From: Cyclobacteriaceae bacterium
GTDB lineage: Bacteria; Bacteroidota; Bacteroidia; Cytophagales; Cyclobacteriaceae
Reading direction: 5' to 3'
DNA: 64,000 nucleotides
Assembly (NCBI GenBank): GCA_016787565.1
Contig: JAEUUG010000016.1
Coordinates: forward strand, 248,001 to 312,000
The notes below the pieces were generated by a model. That model was given only the letters and a program-made list of their open reading frames with translations, was not told where the DNA came from and made no database searches. Of the stretch, positions 1 through 9,740 are shown one piece after another (position 1 is the stretch's first letter; each line of letters begins with the position of its first letter). A program made the translations under genes and the position numbers.

Positions 1-104
1 TTTGAGTAATCTCACCTGTTCTTGAAAAGCGTATCGCATTCTAAATCGGAATACCAGTTCCGAAAATTTTTCAATCGTAATCAACATCATCAATACTAAA
101 CTAT

Positions 105-3100
105 ATGCAGAATAAAGGATTCATTATTGTACTCGCCACAGTCATCACCGCACTGTGTTTGTTTTATTTGTCTTTCACCTTCGTATCAAACGGAGTTCGC
201 AAGGCTGCCGAGGCCAGTGCCACAGATGCAACCGGCATTGTTAACCTTACGAAAAAGCAGACTTACATTGACTCCGTTTGGAATAAACCCGTTTATAATT
301 TTTTTGGAATTGAATACACGTACAAAGAAGTTAAGGACAACGAACTAAGCCTTGGTCTCGATCTTCAGGGGGGCATGCACGTTACCCTGGAAGTTTCGCC
401 TATCGATATCATTAAAAGCCTGGCGGGCAATAGCACCGACTCATCATTCATCAGAGCAATCAATACTGCTCGTCAGCTTCAAAAGAATAGTCAGGATAGC
501 TATACTTCATTATTCTTTAAAGCCTTTAAGGATGCAAATCCCGGAAAAAAACTTTCGGATATCTTTGCCAATGCCAATACAAAAGGCCGTATCAGTATCA
601 ATGATAATGATGAAAAAGTTATTTCCGTGGTGAACGAAGAAGTAGAGAATGCCATTGATCGTTCGTACACCATTTTACGAAATCGTTTAGATCAGTTTGG
701 AACTTCCTCACCGAACATTCAGCGACTTCCCGGCACCGGAAGAATTCAAATTGAAATCCCCGGAGCCGATAACCCGCAACGGGTGCGTAAATTACTTCAG
801 GGTGTTGCCCGCCTTGAGTTTTGGGATGTTGTTGATCCCAGCACCATCAATGCTTCGTTAATGGCGATTAATGATCTGATCGTAAAAGAGCAAAAAGCAA
901 AAGTGAAAACGACAGAATCAAAACCAGCTGCGGAAAACTTAGCTGATGCACTTTCAACAGAACAAGAGAATGCCGCATCTGAATTAGAGAAAAAACTTGC
1001 TGCTGCCGGTGATACAACGTTAAGCGGACTCGATTCACTGCAGCAACTTAATGTTTCACCACTCTTTGCGTTGAGCAACCCTCCAGGATATTTCCGCTAT
1101 GCCCTGAAAGATACTGCAGCCGTCAACAAAATCATTAAGCGTGATGATGTGCGCAACATCCTCAGAACTGTTGGCGCTTATTGGGGCAACAAACCCGAAA
1201 AAGATCAGGCTGGAAATGAAGCCATTCAATTGTACTTCCTGAATATTGGTCGCAATGGAAAAGCGAAACTTACCGGAGAGGTTATAACCGATGCACGCCT
1301 TTCATCCGATGAGTATGCGCGCCCCGCAGTGAGCATGACCATGAACGTACCCGGTACAAAAACATGGGCTAAAATGACATCGGAAGCGGCTGGTAAATCA
1401 CCCCGTGGAAGCATTGCCATTGTGTTGGATAATGTTGTGTACTCTGCTCCTTTTGTTCAGAATGAAATCCCGAATGGTAACTCCCAGATTTCCGGAAACT
1501 TCACCGCAGAAGAAGCAAAAGATTTGGCGAACGTTCTGAAGGCCGGTTCACTTCCTGCACCTACACGAATCGTAGAAGAAGCCATTGTTGGACCTACCCT
1601 CGGACAAGTTGCCGCCAAACAGGGGTTGATTTCGGTTATCTGCGGTCTTGGACTCGTAGTTATCTTCATGGTGGCCTACTATGCTAAAGGTGGATTAGTA
1701 GCCAACCTCGCTTTACTCTTCAACATTTTCTTTATTCTTGGTATTCTCGCCCAGCCTGCCTTGGGTACTGCTTTGACGTTACCCGGCATAGCCGGTATCG
1801 TTCTTACCATGGGTATGGCGGTTGATGCGAACGTATTGATTTACGAACGTATCAAAGAAGAAATGGCACACGGAAGAAAACTTAAGGATGCCATCAGCAC
1901 CGGTTACTCGCGCGCCTTCGCTACCATTTTTGACTCGAACCTTACAACATTCATCACCGGCTTCTTCCTGTTCATTTTAGGCCAAGGTCCTATTAAAGGA
2001 TTTGCCATTACCCTGATGATTGGTATTGCAACTTCTTTCTTTTCTGCTGTTTATATCTCACGCGTATTCATCGAATGGATGACGCGAAACGGTGATGAAA
2101 GCAAAATATCGTTTGATACTCCCATTGCTCGTTTAGTGAAAAAACGCAGACACTTTGATTTCATAAAGAACAGCAGGCTGGCCTATACCATCTCCGGATC
2201 CATCATCGTTCTCGGATTTGCCCTCCTGTTTTTCCAGGGATTAAATCTTGGTGTTGATTTCAAGGGTGGTCGCTCGTATGTTGTTTCTTTCAACAAACCT
2301 GTCAATGCCACAGAATTAAAAATTGATTTGGCGAAGAGTTTCGGAAACCAGGGAACAGAAGTAAAGAATTACGGAAGTAACAATGTGATGAAAGTAACAA
2401 CATCATACCTGATTGATGACGATTCTGATGTTGCCGATGAAAATGTGAAGAAGGCCTTGATCAGCGGACTGGAAGCAAAGTTCCCGGGCATGAAATACTC
2501 CGAGAACGACTCGCAAATCGATGACCAGCACTTTACCATTGGCAGCTCCTCAAAAGTTGGCGCTACGGTTGCGGATGATATTAAAAACTCAGCCTGGAAA
2601 GCCAGCTTATTCTCCCTGCTTGGAATTTTCGTTTATATCCTGATTCGCTTCCGTAAATGGCAGTACAGTGCCGGAGCCATCATTGCTACCGTACACGATA
2701 CGCTCTTTGTGTTTGCAGCCTTTGCCATTGCCGGAGCCCTCGGACTTTCATTCGAAGTTGACCAGGTCTTTGTAGCGGCCATCCTGACCATTATTGGTTA
2801 CTCCATTAACGATACGGTAATTATTTTTGACCGGATAAGGGAATACATTGGTTTTGGAACATCGCATGATCGCCCGAAGATTTTCAATGAAGCCATTAAC
2901 GACACCCTTTCTCGAACTGTGATAACTGCTGGTACAACATTACTCGTGGTGATTGTGTTGTTGATTTTTGGGGGAGAGGTGTTGAGAGGTTTTGCTTTTG
3001 CGCTATTAATTGGTATCGTAGTAGGAACGTTCTCGTCCTTGTTCATTGCCGCCCCAGTGGTGCTTGACTTTGATAACGACTCTGAAAACAAACCACAACC

Positions 3101-3128
3101 TGAAGCAAAGAAAGCTGTTGTTGCTTAG
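105..3128 (+). CDS. secDF: Protein translocase subunit SecDF (fused SecD-SecF)
   Basis: An inner-membrane RND-type component of Sec that uses the proton gradient to help pull exported proteins across the membrane. At 1007 residues it is a SecD and SecF fused end to end. An N-terminal membrane helix (about 7-27) is followed by the SecD motif LGLDLQGG near 83 and a large periplasmic part containing a low-complexity Ala/Glu/Lys stretch (about 265-310). The SecD membrane bundle has GMAVDANVLIYERI near 570. The SecF half begins with GLNLGVDFKGG at about 712 and has SINDTVIIFDRI near 900. Both acidic membrane motifs needed for proton coupling are intact. Fusion of the two subunits is common in Bacteroidota. 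It stands alone and is followed by a terminator, with a convergent gene beyond it. Confidence 0.97.
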   Translation: MQNKGFIIVLATVITALCLFYLSFTFVSNGVRKAAEASATDATGIVNLTKKQTYIDSVWNKPVYNFFGIEYTYKEVKDNELSLGLDLQGGMHVTLEVSPIDIIKSLAGNSTDSSFIRAINTARQLQKNSQDSYTSLFFKAFKDANPGKKLSDIFANANTKGRISINDNDEKVISVVNEEVENAIDRSYTILRNRLDQFGTSSPNIQRLPGTGRIQIEIPGADNPQRVRKLLQGVARLEFWDVVDPSTINASLMAINDLIVKEQKAKVKTTESKPAAENLADALSTEQENAASELEKKLAAAGDTTLSGLDSLQQLNVSPLFALSNPPGYFRYALKDTAAVNKIIKRDDVRNILRTVGAYWGNKPEKDQAGNEAIQLYFLNIGRNGKAKLTGEVITDARLSSDEYARPAVSMTMNVPGTKTWAKMTSEAAGKSPRGSIAIVLDNVVYSAPFVQNEIPNGNSQISGNFTAEEAKDLANVLKAGSLPAPTRIVEEAIVGPTLGQVAAKQGLISVICGLGLVVIFMVAYYAKGGLVANLALLFNIFFILGILAQPALGTALTLPGIAGIVLTMGMAVDANVLIYERIKEEMAHGRKLKDAISTGYSRAFATIFDSNLTTFITGFFLFILGQGPIKGFAITLMIGIATSFFSAVYISRVFIEWMTRNGDESKISFDTPIARLVKKRRHFDFIKNSRLAYTISGSIIVLGFALLFFQGLNLGVDFKGGRSYVVSFNKPVNATELKIDLAKSFGNQGTEVKNYGSNNVMKVTTSYLIDDDSDVADENVKKALISGLEAKFPGMKYSENDSQIDDQHFTIGSSSKVGATVADDIKNSAWKASLFSLLGIFVYILIRFRKWQYSAGAIIATVHDTLFVFAAFAIAGALGLSFEVDQVFVAAILTIIGYSINDTVIIFDRIREYIGFGTSHDRPKIFNEAINDTLSRTVITAGTTLLVVIVLLIFGGEVLRGFAFALLIGIVVGTFSSLFIAAPVVLDFDNDSENKPQPEAKKAVVA

Positions 3129-3145
3129 CTCAAGCCATGGTCTAT

Positions 3146-3179
3146 AAAAAAAGGATGCTCACACGGGCATCCTTTTTTA
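3146..3179. terminator. Bidirectional intrinsic terminator between secDF and the cysteine desulfurase gene
   Basis: GGATGC and GCATCC pair around an 8-base loop. The hairpin is flanked by an A-run on the left and a T-run on the right, so it can end transcription of secDF on the plus strand and of the convergent gene on the minus strand. Confidence 0.85.
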
Positions 3180-3209
3180 TTTCAGTCAAATTGGTTTTTA
3201 ACCTTCGCC

Positions 3210-4349
3210 TTACGCTTCAACCTTATACAACTCTGCCAAAGTTGAAACAGCGAAATCAATTTCCTCGGGTGTATTGTATTTGCTGAACGAGAACCGTACA
3301 GCACCGCGTTTTGAAGTTGGATAAAGTGCGCCCAGCACATGCGATCCTGTTGTTGCGCCACTGGAGCAGGCACTTCCTCCCGAAGCCGAAATACCTTTTA
3401 AATCGAGGTTAAATAACAACATACCGTTCTCTTCTGATTCTGGTAAACTAACATTCAACACCGTGTACAGACTATTATCCGGATGTATCGAATCGCCATG
3501 AAAAGAAACATTCGGAATCTGTTCGATTAGCCCTTCAATCATTCGCGCCTTTAATTTTTTGATATGCTGCATGTGCTCTTCCATATCGCGGTAAGCAATC
3601 TCAAGCGCTTTTGCCAGGCCAATAATTCCGTATACATTTTCGGTTCCGCCCCGCATGTTGCGCTCCTGCGATCCGCCAAGTACGAATGGAGAAATTTTCT
3701 TCTCCTTTCGGATAAACATGAAGCCAGCACCTTTTGGGCCATGAAATTTATGTGCTGCTGCAGTAATCCCATGTACTTTTAAGTTGCTCAGATCGTGACG
3801 GTAGTGACCTACGGTTTGTACTGTATCCGAATGAAAATACGCACCATAGTTATCGCAGAGTGTAGCAACCCGATCCATATCGAGCAAATTTCCGATTTCA
3901 TTATTGGCATGCATGAGCGACACCAATGCCTTGGGATTTTCCTTGACCAGTATTTCCAAATGCTGTAAGTCCACATGACCTCTTTCATCAAGTCCAACCA
4001 TGTGTAACTTAACCTTTCCCTGTTTACTGATACTCGACAATGTCTGCTCAACAGCATGATGTTCAATGGGCGAAGATATAATATGCTCAATCCCATAGGT
4101 TTGAATTGCCGAAACTAAAATAGCATTATCAGCTTCTGTACCCCCGGAGGTAAAAATGATTTCTCCCGGAGTGCAATTCAGCAATTCGGCAATTTTCTTG
4201 CGGGCCGATTCAAGGGCTGTTTTAACTTTTCTGCCGTGGGCGTGTGTTGACGAGGGATTACCAAAATTCTCCAGAAGAAAAGGCTTCATGGCCTCGAAAA
4301 CTTCCGGATCAATCGGTGTGGTAGCCGCATTGTCGAGATAGATACTCAT
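3210..4349 (-). CDS. Cysteine desulfurase (NifS/IscS family)
   Basis: A PLP enzyme that removes sulfur from cysteine as an enzyme-bound persulfide for Fe-S cluster, thiamine or tRNA sulfur use in the cytoplasm. The 379-residue protein has the PLP lysine in HKFHGPKG (Lys201) and the persulfide cysteine in GGSACSSG (about Cys328), so it looks active. The length and the SACSSG loop fit the NifS/IscS class rather than the SufS class, but I cannot say which pathway it serves because no scaffold gene is nearby. It starts 27 bases after the stop of the upstream mutase gene on the same strand, so the two are probably cotranscribed. Confidence 0.93.
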   Translation of the reverse strand: MSIYLDNAATTPIDPEVFEAMKPFLLENFGNPSSTHAHGRKVKTALESARKKIAELLNCTPGEIIFTSGGTEADNAILVSAIQTYGIEHIISSPIEHHAVEQTLSSISKQGKVKLHMVGLDERGHVDLQHLEILVKENPKALVSLMHANNEIGNLLDMDRVATLCDNYGAYFHSDTVQTVGHYRHDLSNLKVHGITAAAHKFHGPKGAGFMFIRKEKKISPFVLGGSQERNMRGGTENVYGIIGLAKALEIAYRDMEEHMQHIKKLKARMIEGLIEQIPNVSFHGDSIHPDNSLYTVLNVSLPESEENGMLLFNLDLKGISASGGSACSSGATTGSHVLGALYPTSKRGAVRFSFSKYNTPEEIDFAVSTLAELYKVEA

Positions 4350-4376
4350 GTGGTAAGGTTAAGAATTGCCGCAAAG

Positions 4377-5780
4377 TTACGCTAAACTTTTTTCTGCAAT
4401 AATTTCCTTGATGTCAGCGATAATTTTCTTTGCCAGATTTTCGGCCTTTACTTCCATGTCAGACTCCGCATAAATGCGAATGATCGGTTCAGTGTTTGAT
4501 TTGCGAAGGTGTACCCACTCCTTGTCGAACTCGATCTTAACCCCATCAATGGTATTAACAGGCTGCTTCTTATATTTCTTTTTAACAAGCTCAAGCACTT
4601 TATCAACATTGATATCGGGCGTTAACTCGATTTTATTCTTGGAGATGATATAGTTTGGATAACTTGCACGCAACCGCGAAACCGACATACCTGATTTCGC
4701 CAACTGCGTAAGAAACAAAGCAATTCCAACAAGTGCGTCACGGCCGTAATGCAACTCAGGGTAAATCACTCCGCCATTGCCTTCACCACCAATAACGGCT
4801 GCGCATTCCTTCATCATGTTCACCACATTCACTTCGCCTACTGCCGCTGCGAAGTATTCGCCACCGGCTTTTTCTGTTACATCACGTAAGGCACGAGTAG
4901 ATGATAAATTGGAAACCGTATTACCTTTTTTCTTCTTGCCGGATTTCAAAATATAATCGGCAACAGTCACCAGTGTATATTCTTCTCCGAAGGGAGTTCC
5001 GTCTTCACAAATTAATGCCAATCGATCCACATCCGGGTCAACCACAATACCAAGATCATACTTCCCGTTTTTAATCTCCCGGCAAATGTCTGTCAGGTTT
5101 TCAGGAAGTGGCTCGGGGTTGTGCGGAAAATGTCCGGTTGGTTCGCAGTACATCTCTTTTACAGTTACGCCCATGGCTTTCAACAACATCGGAACAGCAA
5201 TGCCACCGGTAGAATTAACTGCATCCACCACCACTGTAAACCCCTTACTTTGAACTGCAGCCACATCGACCAACGCAAGCCTTAAAATCCTATCGATGTG
5301 CTTCTGAATGTAATCGTCTTTCTTCTCATACTTTCCCAGTTTGGTTACCGGAGCAAAATCAAACTCTTCTTTCTCCGCAATCCGGAGCATTTCCTCCCCA
5401 TCCTTTCCGGAGATGAATTCACCTTTTTCGTTTAAAAGCTTGAGCGCATTCCATTGTACCGGATTATGGCTGGCCGTTATAATAATTCCGCCAGCAGCCT
5501 TTTCTTCCGGTACGGCCAATTCAACGGTTGGCGTTGTTGAAAGACCTAAGTCAACCACATCAATACCCAAACCCTGAAGGGTGGCCACCACCAGGCTGTT
5601 CACCATTTCTCCCGAGGGTCGGGCATCACGGCCGATGACAATTTTTGTATTTCCCTTTTTCTTTTTTAACCAGGTTCCAAAGGCCGCTGCAAATTTTACA
5701 ACATCAAGAGGTGTAAGATTTTCGCTGGTTTTACCACCGATTGTTCCCCGAATACCGGAGATTGATTTTATTAAAGCCAC
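4377..5780 (-). CDS. glmM: Phosphoglucosamine mutase / phosphohexomutase
   Basis: Alpha-D-phosphohexomutase superfamily, 467 residues. The most likely role is conversion of glucosamine-6-phosphate to glucosamine-1-phosphate for UDP-GlcNAc and peptidoglycan synthesis. The phosphoserine loop ITASHNP places the catalytic serine at about residue 104. The metal loop DPDVDRLA and the sugar-binding GEGNGG follow in the usual order, and the C-terminal phosphate-binding RKSNTEPIIRIYAE is present. The start codon is GTG (GTG GCT TTA), with no better ATG nearby. A phosphomannomutase or phosphoglucomutase activity cannot be excluded from sequence alone. It is the first gene of a two-gene unit with the cysteine desulfurase. 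Confidence 0.88.
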   Translation of the reverse strand: MALIKSISGIRGTIGGKTSENLTPLDVVKFAAAFGTWLKKKKGNTKIVIGRDARPSGEMVNSLVVATLQGLGIDVVDLGLSTTPTVELAVPEEKAAGGIIITASHNPVQWNALKLLNEKGEFISGKDGEEMLRIAEKEEFDFAPVTKLGKYEKKDDYIQKHIDRILRLALVDVAAVQSKGFTVVVDAVNSTGGIAVPMLLKAMGVTVKEMYCEPTGHFPHNPEPLPENLTDICREIKNGKYDLGIVVDPDVDRLALICEDGTPFGEEYTLVTVADYILKSGKKKKGNTVSNLSSTRALRDVTEKAGGEYFAAAVGEVNVVNMMKECAAVIGGEGNGGVIYPELHYGRDALVGIALFLTQLAKSGMSVSRLRASYPNYIISKNKIELTPDINVDKVLELVKKKYKKQPVNTIDGVKIEFDKEWVHLRKSNTEPIIRIYAESDMEVKAENLAKKIIADIKEIIAEKSLA

Positions 5781-5871
5781 TGTAAGCTTGTTTTGAGTTA
5801 TGAGGCCGTAAAAATAAGAAGAATATTGTATGTAAGAAGTATGTTAAAAAAGAAGGATTACGCACCCTGAA

Positions 5872-6108
5872 TCATTTCTTCTTAATGGACGGGAAATCTT
5901 TAGCAGCCGCCTCAGGGTCGCCACATGCGGCATCTCCCGGCTTCAAATCTTTCCCACAAAAACCACACGTTACCCCATCTTTATTGAGCCATGGACTTTG
6001 CGATGCACAGGTACCCCGAAATTCCCCATTTTTCAAAAAAATCAGCCGCACAGACATGAGCACAAAAAAAAGAGCCATGACACCAATTGCGATAAAAAAT
6101 ACCATCAT
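5872..6108 (-). CDS. Small single-pass membrane protein with four-cysteine tail (NqrM-like layout)
   Basis: A 78-residue protein with one N-terminal membrane helix (about 2-25), then a short cytoplasmic-type tail holding four cysteines: GTC at 34, CGFC at 48 and 51, and a last one at 62. This order resembles NqrM (DUF539), the small iron-binding assembly factor of the Na+-translocating NADH:quinone reductase, but the spacing differs and no nqr gene is in the window. Metal or Fe-S binding by the four cysteines is an inference. Two adjacent ATG codons (6108 and 6105) are possible starts. A TAACTTTG promoter box lies 45 bases upstream, which supports a real gene. Confidence 0.72.
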   Translation of the reverse strand: MMVFFIAIGVMALFFVLMSVRLIFLKNGEFRGTCASQSPWLNKDGVTCGFCGKDLKPGDAACGDPEAAAKDFPSIKKK

Positions 6109-6152
6109 AAAACTGGCAATTTTGGGTTAATGATTGTCGATTTTTGCTGACG

Positions 6153-6160
6153 CAAAGTTA
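6153..6160 (-). promoter_or_regulatory. Promoter -7 box for the small four-cysteine membrane protein
   Basis: Reads TAACTTTG on the minus strand, an exact match to the Bacteroidota TAnnTTTG box, 45 bases before the ATG at 6108. A TTG lies 24 bases further upstream (6185-6187), slightly far for a -33 element. Confidence 0.5.
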
Positions 6161-6206
6161 ACCGACATGGCTAGAACAGCCTACCAACTTTTTAAGTTTA
6201 TTGTTC

Positions 6207-7022
6207 ATGAAAAAACCACTGGCTGCTCCTGATCTCCAACGCGATTCAAAATTAAAAGCCTTCGACCGCCTCCTGACCATTATGGATGAGCTTCGCGAAA
6301 ATTGCCCGTGGGACAAAAAGCAAACCCTGGAGAGCCTGCGGCATCTCACCATTGAAGAAACCTACGAACTGTCGGATGCTATTTTGGAAGGTGATTTACA
6401 GGAGATAAAAAAAGAACTTGGTGATATCTTTTTACACCTGGTCTTTTATGCGCGCATTGCCTCCGAAACCAAGCAGTTTGATATTGCTGATGTGCTCCAC
6501 GCAGTATGCGACAAACTGATTGTACGGCACCCGCATATTTATAGTGATGTTGTTGCCAACGATGAAAAAACGGTGAAAGCTAATTGGGAGAAAATAAAAC
6601 TGAAAGAAGGAAATAAATCCGTGCTGGAGGGTGTGCCCAAATCACTACCAGCACTCGTTAAAGCTATCCGGATTCAGGACAAAGCGCGCGGTGTTGGTTT
6701 TGACTGGGAGAAGAAAGAACAAGTGTGGGAAAAGGTTGAAGAAGAGATGCAAGAATTCAAAAAAGAATTTAATGCTGAGTCTAACGAAACAATAAACAGA
6801 GAAAGGGCTGTGGCTGAATTTGGCGATCTGCTATTTTCGCTGGTGAACTACGCCCGGTTTATCGACATTGATCCGGAAGAAGCACTGGAACGCACCAATA
6901 AAAAATTTATCAAACGTTTTCAATTTCTGGAAACAGAGTCGCTGAAGGACGGTAAGAAATTAGGTGAAATGACATTGGCAGAAATGGACACGTATTGGGA
7001 ACGCGCCAAACGCGGACACTAA
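6207..7022 (+). CDS. mazG: Nucleoside triphosphate pyrophosphohydrolase MazG
   Basis: All-alpha NTP pyrophosphohydrolase that hydrolyses (d)NTPs to monophosphates and clears damaged nucleotides in the cytoplasm. The protein is about 271 residues, near the E. coli MazG length, with two MazG-type repeats. The first has the NCPWDKKQT signature followed by the metal-binding EETYEL and KKELGD motifs. The second half has EEEMQEF and AEFGDLLFSLVNYAR. I place the start at the ATG at 6207. A TTG two codons upstream is also in frame but is a poorer choice. The gene is convergent with the ccm operon, and a repeat-bearing gap separates them. Confidence 0.94.
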   Translation: MKKPLAAPDLQRDSKLKAFDRLLTIMDELRENCPWDKKQTLESLRHLTIEETYELSDAILEGDLQEIKKELGDIFLHLVFYARIASETKQFDIADVLHAVCDKLIVRHPHIYSDVVANDEKTVKANWEKIKLKEGNKSVLEGVPKSLPALVKAIRIQDKARGVGFDWEKKEQVWEKVEEEMQEFKKEFNAESNETINRERAVAEFGDLLFSLVNYARFIDIDPEEALERTNKKFIKRFQFLETESLKDGKKLGEMTLAEMDTYWERAKRGH

Positions 7023-7029
7023 AAAGCAA

Positions 7030-7124
7030 GAAGCGAGACGAAGCCATCTGGTAATTTAAGATTCATCTCTAGGATTGCTTCGTCATCCTAACTCTCGCCA
7101 GCCCTTCATTCCTCGCAATGACGG
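7030..7124. repeat. Degenerate dispersed intergenic repeat between mazG and ccmF
   Basis: The gap between convergent mazG and ccmF contains GGATTGCTTCGTC at 7072-7084 and CCTCGCAATGACGG at 7111-7124, plus GAAGCGAGACGAAG at 7031-7044. These are the same kind of words seen in the repeat at 50.54-50.64 kb. It looks like an eroded copy of a widespread Bacteroidota intergenic repeat with CATTGCGA-type ends. Confidence 0.6.
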
Positions 7125-7127
7125 CAA

Positions 7128-9698
7128 TCATTCCAGTCCTTTTTCTTTCATTTTTTTAAACTCGCGAAACCTCCGCACCATCGCGAGTGAAAAGCCTGTC
7201 ATTAACACCAATGTTCCAATCCACAGCACATTAATGTAGGGTTTTTCCATGGCCTTGATAACAACCCAATCTTTCTGTCGTGTATTGATACCTAACGTAA
7301 ACTCATTCGTTTCAGGATGAATGTTCATGAGAATGAATCGCAAACCGAGATCATTTACTTCATCCGGAATGCGACCGACCATTTTATTTTTAATCAGGAA
7401 AATAGGTTCAGCAACATAATCACCCCGTTCACCTTTAACACGGATGGTTGCCTTCACGGCAACATCCTGATCGCTAAGGGATACACCTTCCACCGTTTGT
7501 ACCCGGTCAACGGCTTCCAGTACTGTCACATAATCGTTAGCAAAAAACTCATGATTCAGCCTGGTTTTGATTTCCTCCAGTTCGTTCCAATCATGATCTT
7601 CTGATGGATTCATGACCGATGATACGTGCGTGTATAAATCTGCCGAAACAGTTCTGTAAATGTCTGGAGAGGCCAGTAAGCCACCCATGTCTGGATTTAT
7701 TTGTGCACGGGGATAGAGTGTGTAGCGTTTGTTATTCTTACGGAGTTCGATTTCAAAAAAAGTATTCTCACCAAGAATAGCAATGGTATCTTGGGCAGCG
7801 AAAACTTTCTTTCCGTTCAACAGGATATCCTTTTTAGCAACTACCTGGTCTTTATCGGGTGTTACATTCACATCGCTTTTGCGGATAAACCCAGCGTGAT
7901 GGCGGGGCTCGAGTCGTTCACCCAGGTACTCAATCTCATAGCCCCACATGGTGCGTGGCTGATTCACAAAAAGCAATAAATTATCGCGGTTAAATTCTTC
8001 ACTGAATTCTTTTGAAATCAACATACCCGTGTTGTTGAGCGAAACAACTTTGGAGTATCCTGATGAAAGCATAATGCCGATCAGCATCATTCCAACCCCG
8101 ATATGGGCAATAGCACCACCTGATAATCCGGGGCTCGATTTTAAAAGTGAGAACAGAATTTTTGCATTGGCTGTGATCGTAAAGATTCCTGCAAAGAGAA
8201 TAATCAGGTAGGGTACAACCCTTTCGGTGTTCAGTCCAAATTGAAAATGGATAAGCTGTATGATGATAACAAACAGCAGCAAGGTGATCAGGAAAGGAAC
8301 AAGCAGTTCTTTCATCAATTCGCGCCTGTCAATTTTCTTCCACCAAAAAAATTGCCCGACTGCCGAGAGTAGTGCCAACGCTACCGCGAACCACAATTGA
8401 AACATCGAGTAAAAGACAATAGCATCCGGTTTTGGTGCCATATTTCCTTCACCTCCAAACAACCGGCTTATTGCATTGAAAACAGGTTTCGATGTTTCAA
8501 CAATAACCTGAAAGCCCATCATGCATAAAACCATGACGCCAATAAAAACCCAGAATTCACGCGAGTACGTTGCAATCTCATTATCCGTAGTCGGGATTTC
8601 TTTCCAGCGGATAATGGAAAGTATAATGGCGGCCAGTGTGAAGAACAGTAAATAAAGTAACAGCTGTCCGGATAAGCCTAAATCTGTAAACGAGTGCACC
8701 GATGATTCTCCTAAAATTCCACTGCGGGTTAAAAAGGTGGAATAGAGAATGAGAATAAAAACAGTGATCACCAAAATGATCGAGGCCTTCAAAGCTGACT
8801 CGCTGTTCTTGTAGGTAATCATCGTATGAATGGAGGCTACCAAAATTAGCCACGGAACGTAAACAGCATTTTCCACCGGATCCCAATTCCAGTATCCGCC
8901 AAAGTTGAGCGTTTCATAGGCCCAATATCCACCCATCAAAATACCAAGACCTAGAATGGCACCACCCAATAGTGCCCAAGGCAATGCTGGACGAACCCAT
9001 TCTTTATATTTTCTGATCCACAAACCGGCCATGCAAAATGAAAAGGGAACAAGTGTTAATGCAAAGCCCAGAAATAACGTGGGCGGGTGAATTACCATCC
9101 AATAGTTTTGCAACAACGGATTTAATCCATTGCCATCCGGTGGAATGAACTCAGGCTGTGATTTAAAAATCGGAGCATTTTGCAGGGCTTCGCGCAACAA
9201 GATAAATGGCGAGCTGCCAATTTTGATTTCCAAACCTGGAATAACAACGCCTAAAATCATGGAAGCGAGAAACGCCTGCACGAGTGCAAACACCGTCATA
9301 ACAGGAGCCTCCCAGAATTTATTGGTGTGAATAAGGATCAGGCCGATTAACGCTTGCCAGATCATCCACAACATGAAACTTCCCTCCTGCCCATTCCAGA
9401 AAGTAGAGATCAGGTAGTAAGTCGGGAGTTTTTTATCAGAGTAATTATAGGCGTAGTGGTATTCAAAATAATGGTTGGAGATGATAACAAAGAGTGTAAC
9501 GCAAATACCCAGCACAGCTGCAGCATGAACATAAAATCCGATTTTGCCATTTAACAGCCATGCATTTTTTTGCTGCACATCAGCTGACACCGTTGCTTTG
9601 TAGTAGGCAAAAACTGCCACAAGGGCAGAAACAAAAGACGTAATTACAAAAAGATGACCGAGGTTACCAACAAAATAATGCATCATGAAGGAATACAA
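7128..9698 (-). CDS. ccmF: Cytochrome c heme lyase CcmF (CcsA/CcmF superfamily)
   Basis: A multi-pass membrane protein that attaches heme to apocytochrome c on the periplasmic side. At 856 residues it is longer than the proteobacterial CcmF (about 640-680). The tryptophan-rich heme-handling motif GGYWNWDPVENA lies near residues 266-280, within some 15 hydrophobic segments. A large soluble domain occupies about 590-820, ahead of a last membrane helix, and accounts for the extra length. It is the final gene of the minus-strand ccmBCDEF operon, 42 bases after ccmE. Confidence 0.95.
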   Translation of the reverse strand: MYSFMMHYFVGNLGHLFVITSFVSALVAVFAYYKATVSADVQQKNAWLLNGKIGFYVHAAAVLGICVTLFVIISNHYFEYHYAYNYSDKKLPTYYLISTFWNGQEGSFMLWMIWQALIGLILIHTNKFWEAPVMTVFALVQAFLASMILGVVIPGLEIKIGSSPFILLREALQNAPIFKSQPEFIPPDGNGLNPLLQNYWMVIHPPTLFLGFALTLVPFSFCMAGLWIRKYKEWVRPALPWALLGGAILGLGILMGGYWAYETLNFGGYWNWDPVENAVYVPWLILVASIHTMITYKNSESALKASIILVITVFILILYSTFLTRSGILGESSVHSFTDLGLSGQLLLYLLFFTLAAIILSIIRWKEIPTTDNEIATYSREFWVFIGVMVLCMMGFQVIVETSKPVFNAISRLFGGEGNMAPKPDAIVFYSMFQLWFAVALALLSAVGQFFWWKKIDRRELMKELLVPFLITLLLFVIIIQLIHFQFGLNTERVVPYLIILFAGIFTITANAKILFSLLKSSPGLSGGAIAHIGVGMMLIGIMLSSGYSKVVSLNNTGMLISKEFSEEFNRDNLLLFVNQPRTMWGYEIEYLGERLEPRHHAGFIRKSDVNVTPDKDQVVAKKDILLNGKKVFAAQDTIAILGENTFFEIELRKNNKRYTLYPRAQINPDMGGLLASPDIYRTVSADLYTHVSSVMNPSEDHDWNELEEIKTRLNHEFFANDYVTVLEAVDRVQTVEGVSLSDQDVAVKATIRVKGERGDYVAEPIFLIKNKMVGRIPDEVNDLGLRFILMNIHPETNEFTLGINTRQKDWVVIKAMEKPYINVLWIGTLVLMTGFSLAMVRRFREFKKMKEKGLE

Positions 9699-9740
9699 TT
9701 TACGATATACGAGGCACGAATTTCGGGGAAGGAAACGAGC

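Noticed and set aside
1-90. A minus-strand reading frame starting at an ATG at 90 and open to the left edge (30 codons).
   Set aside because: Too short to judge, no recognisable motif, and a frame this long without a stop is quite likely by chance. It could be the start of a gene divergent from secDF, but nothing visible supports it.
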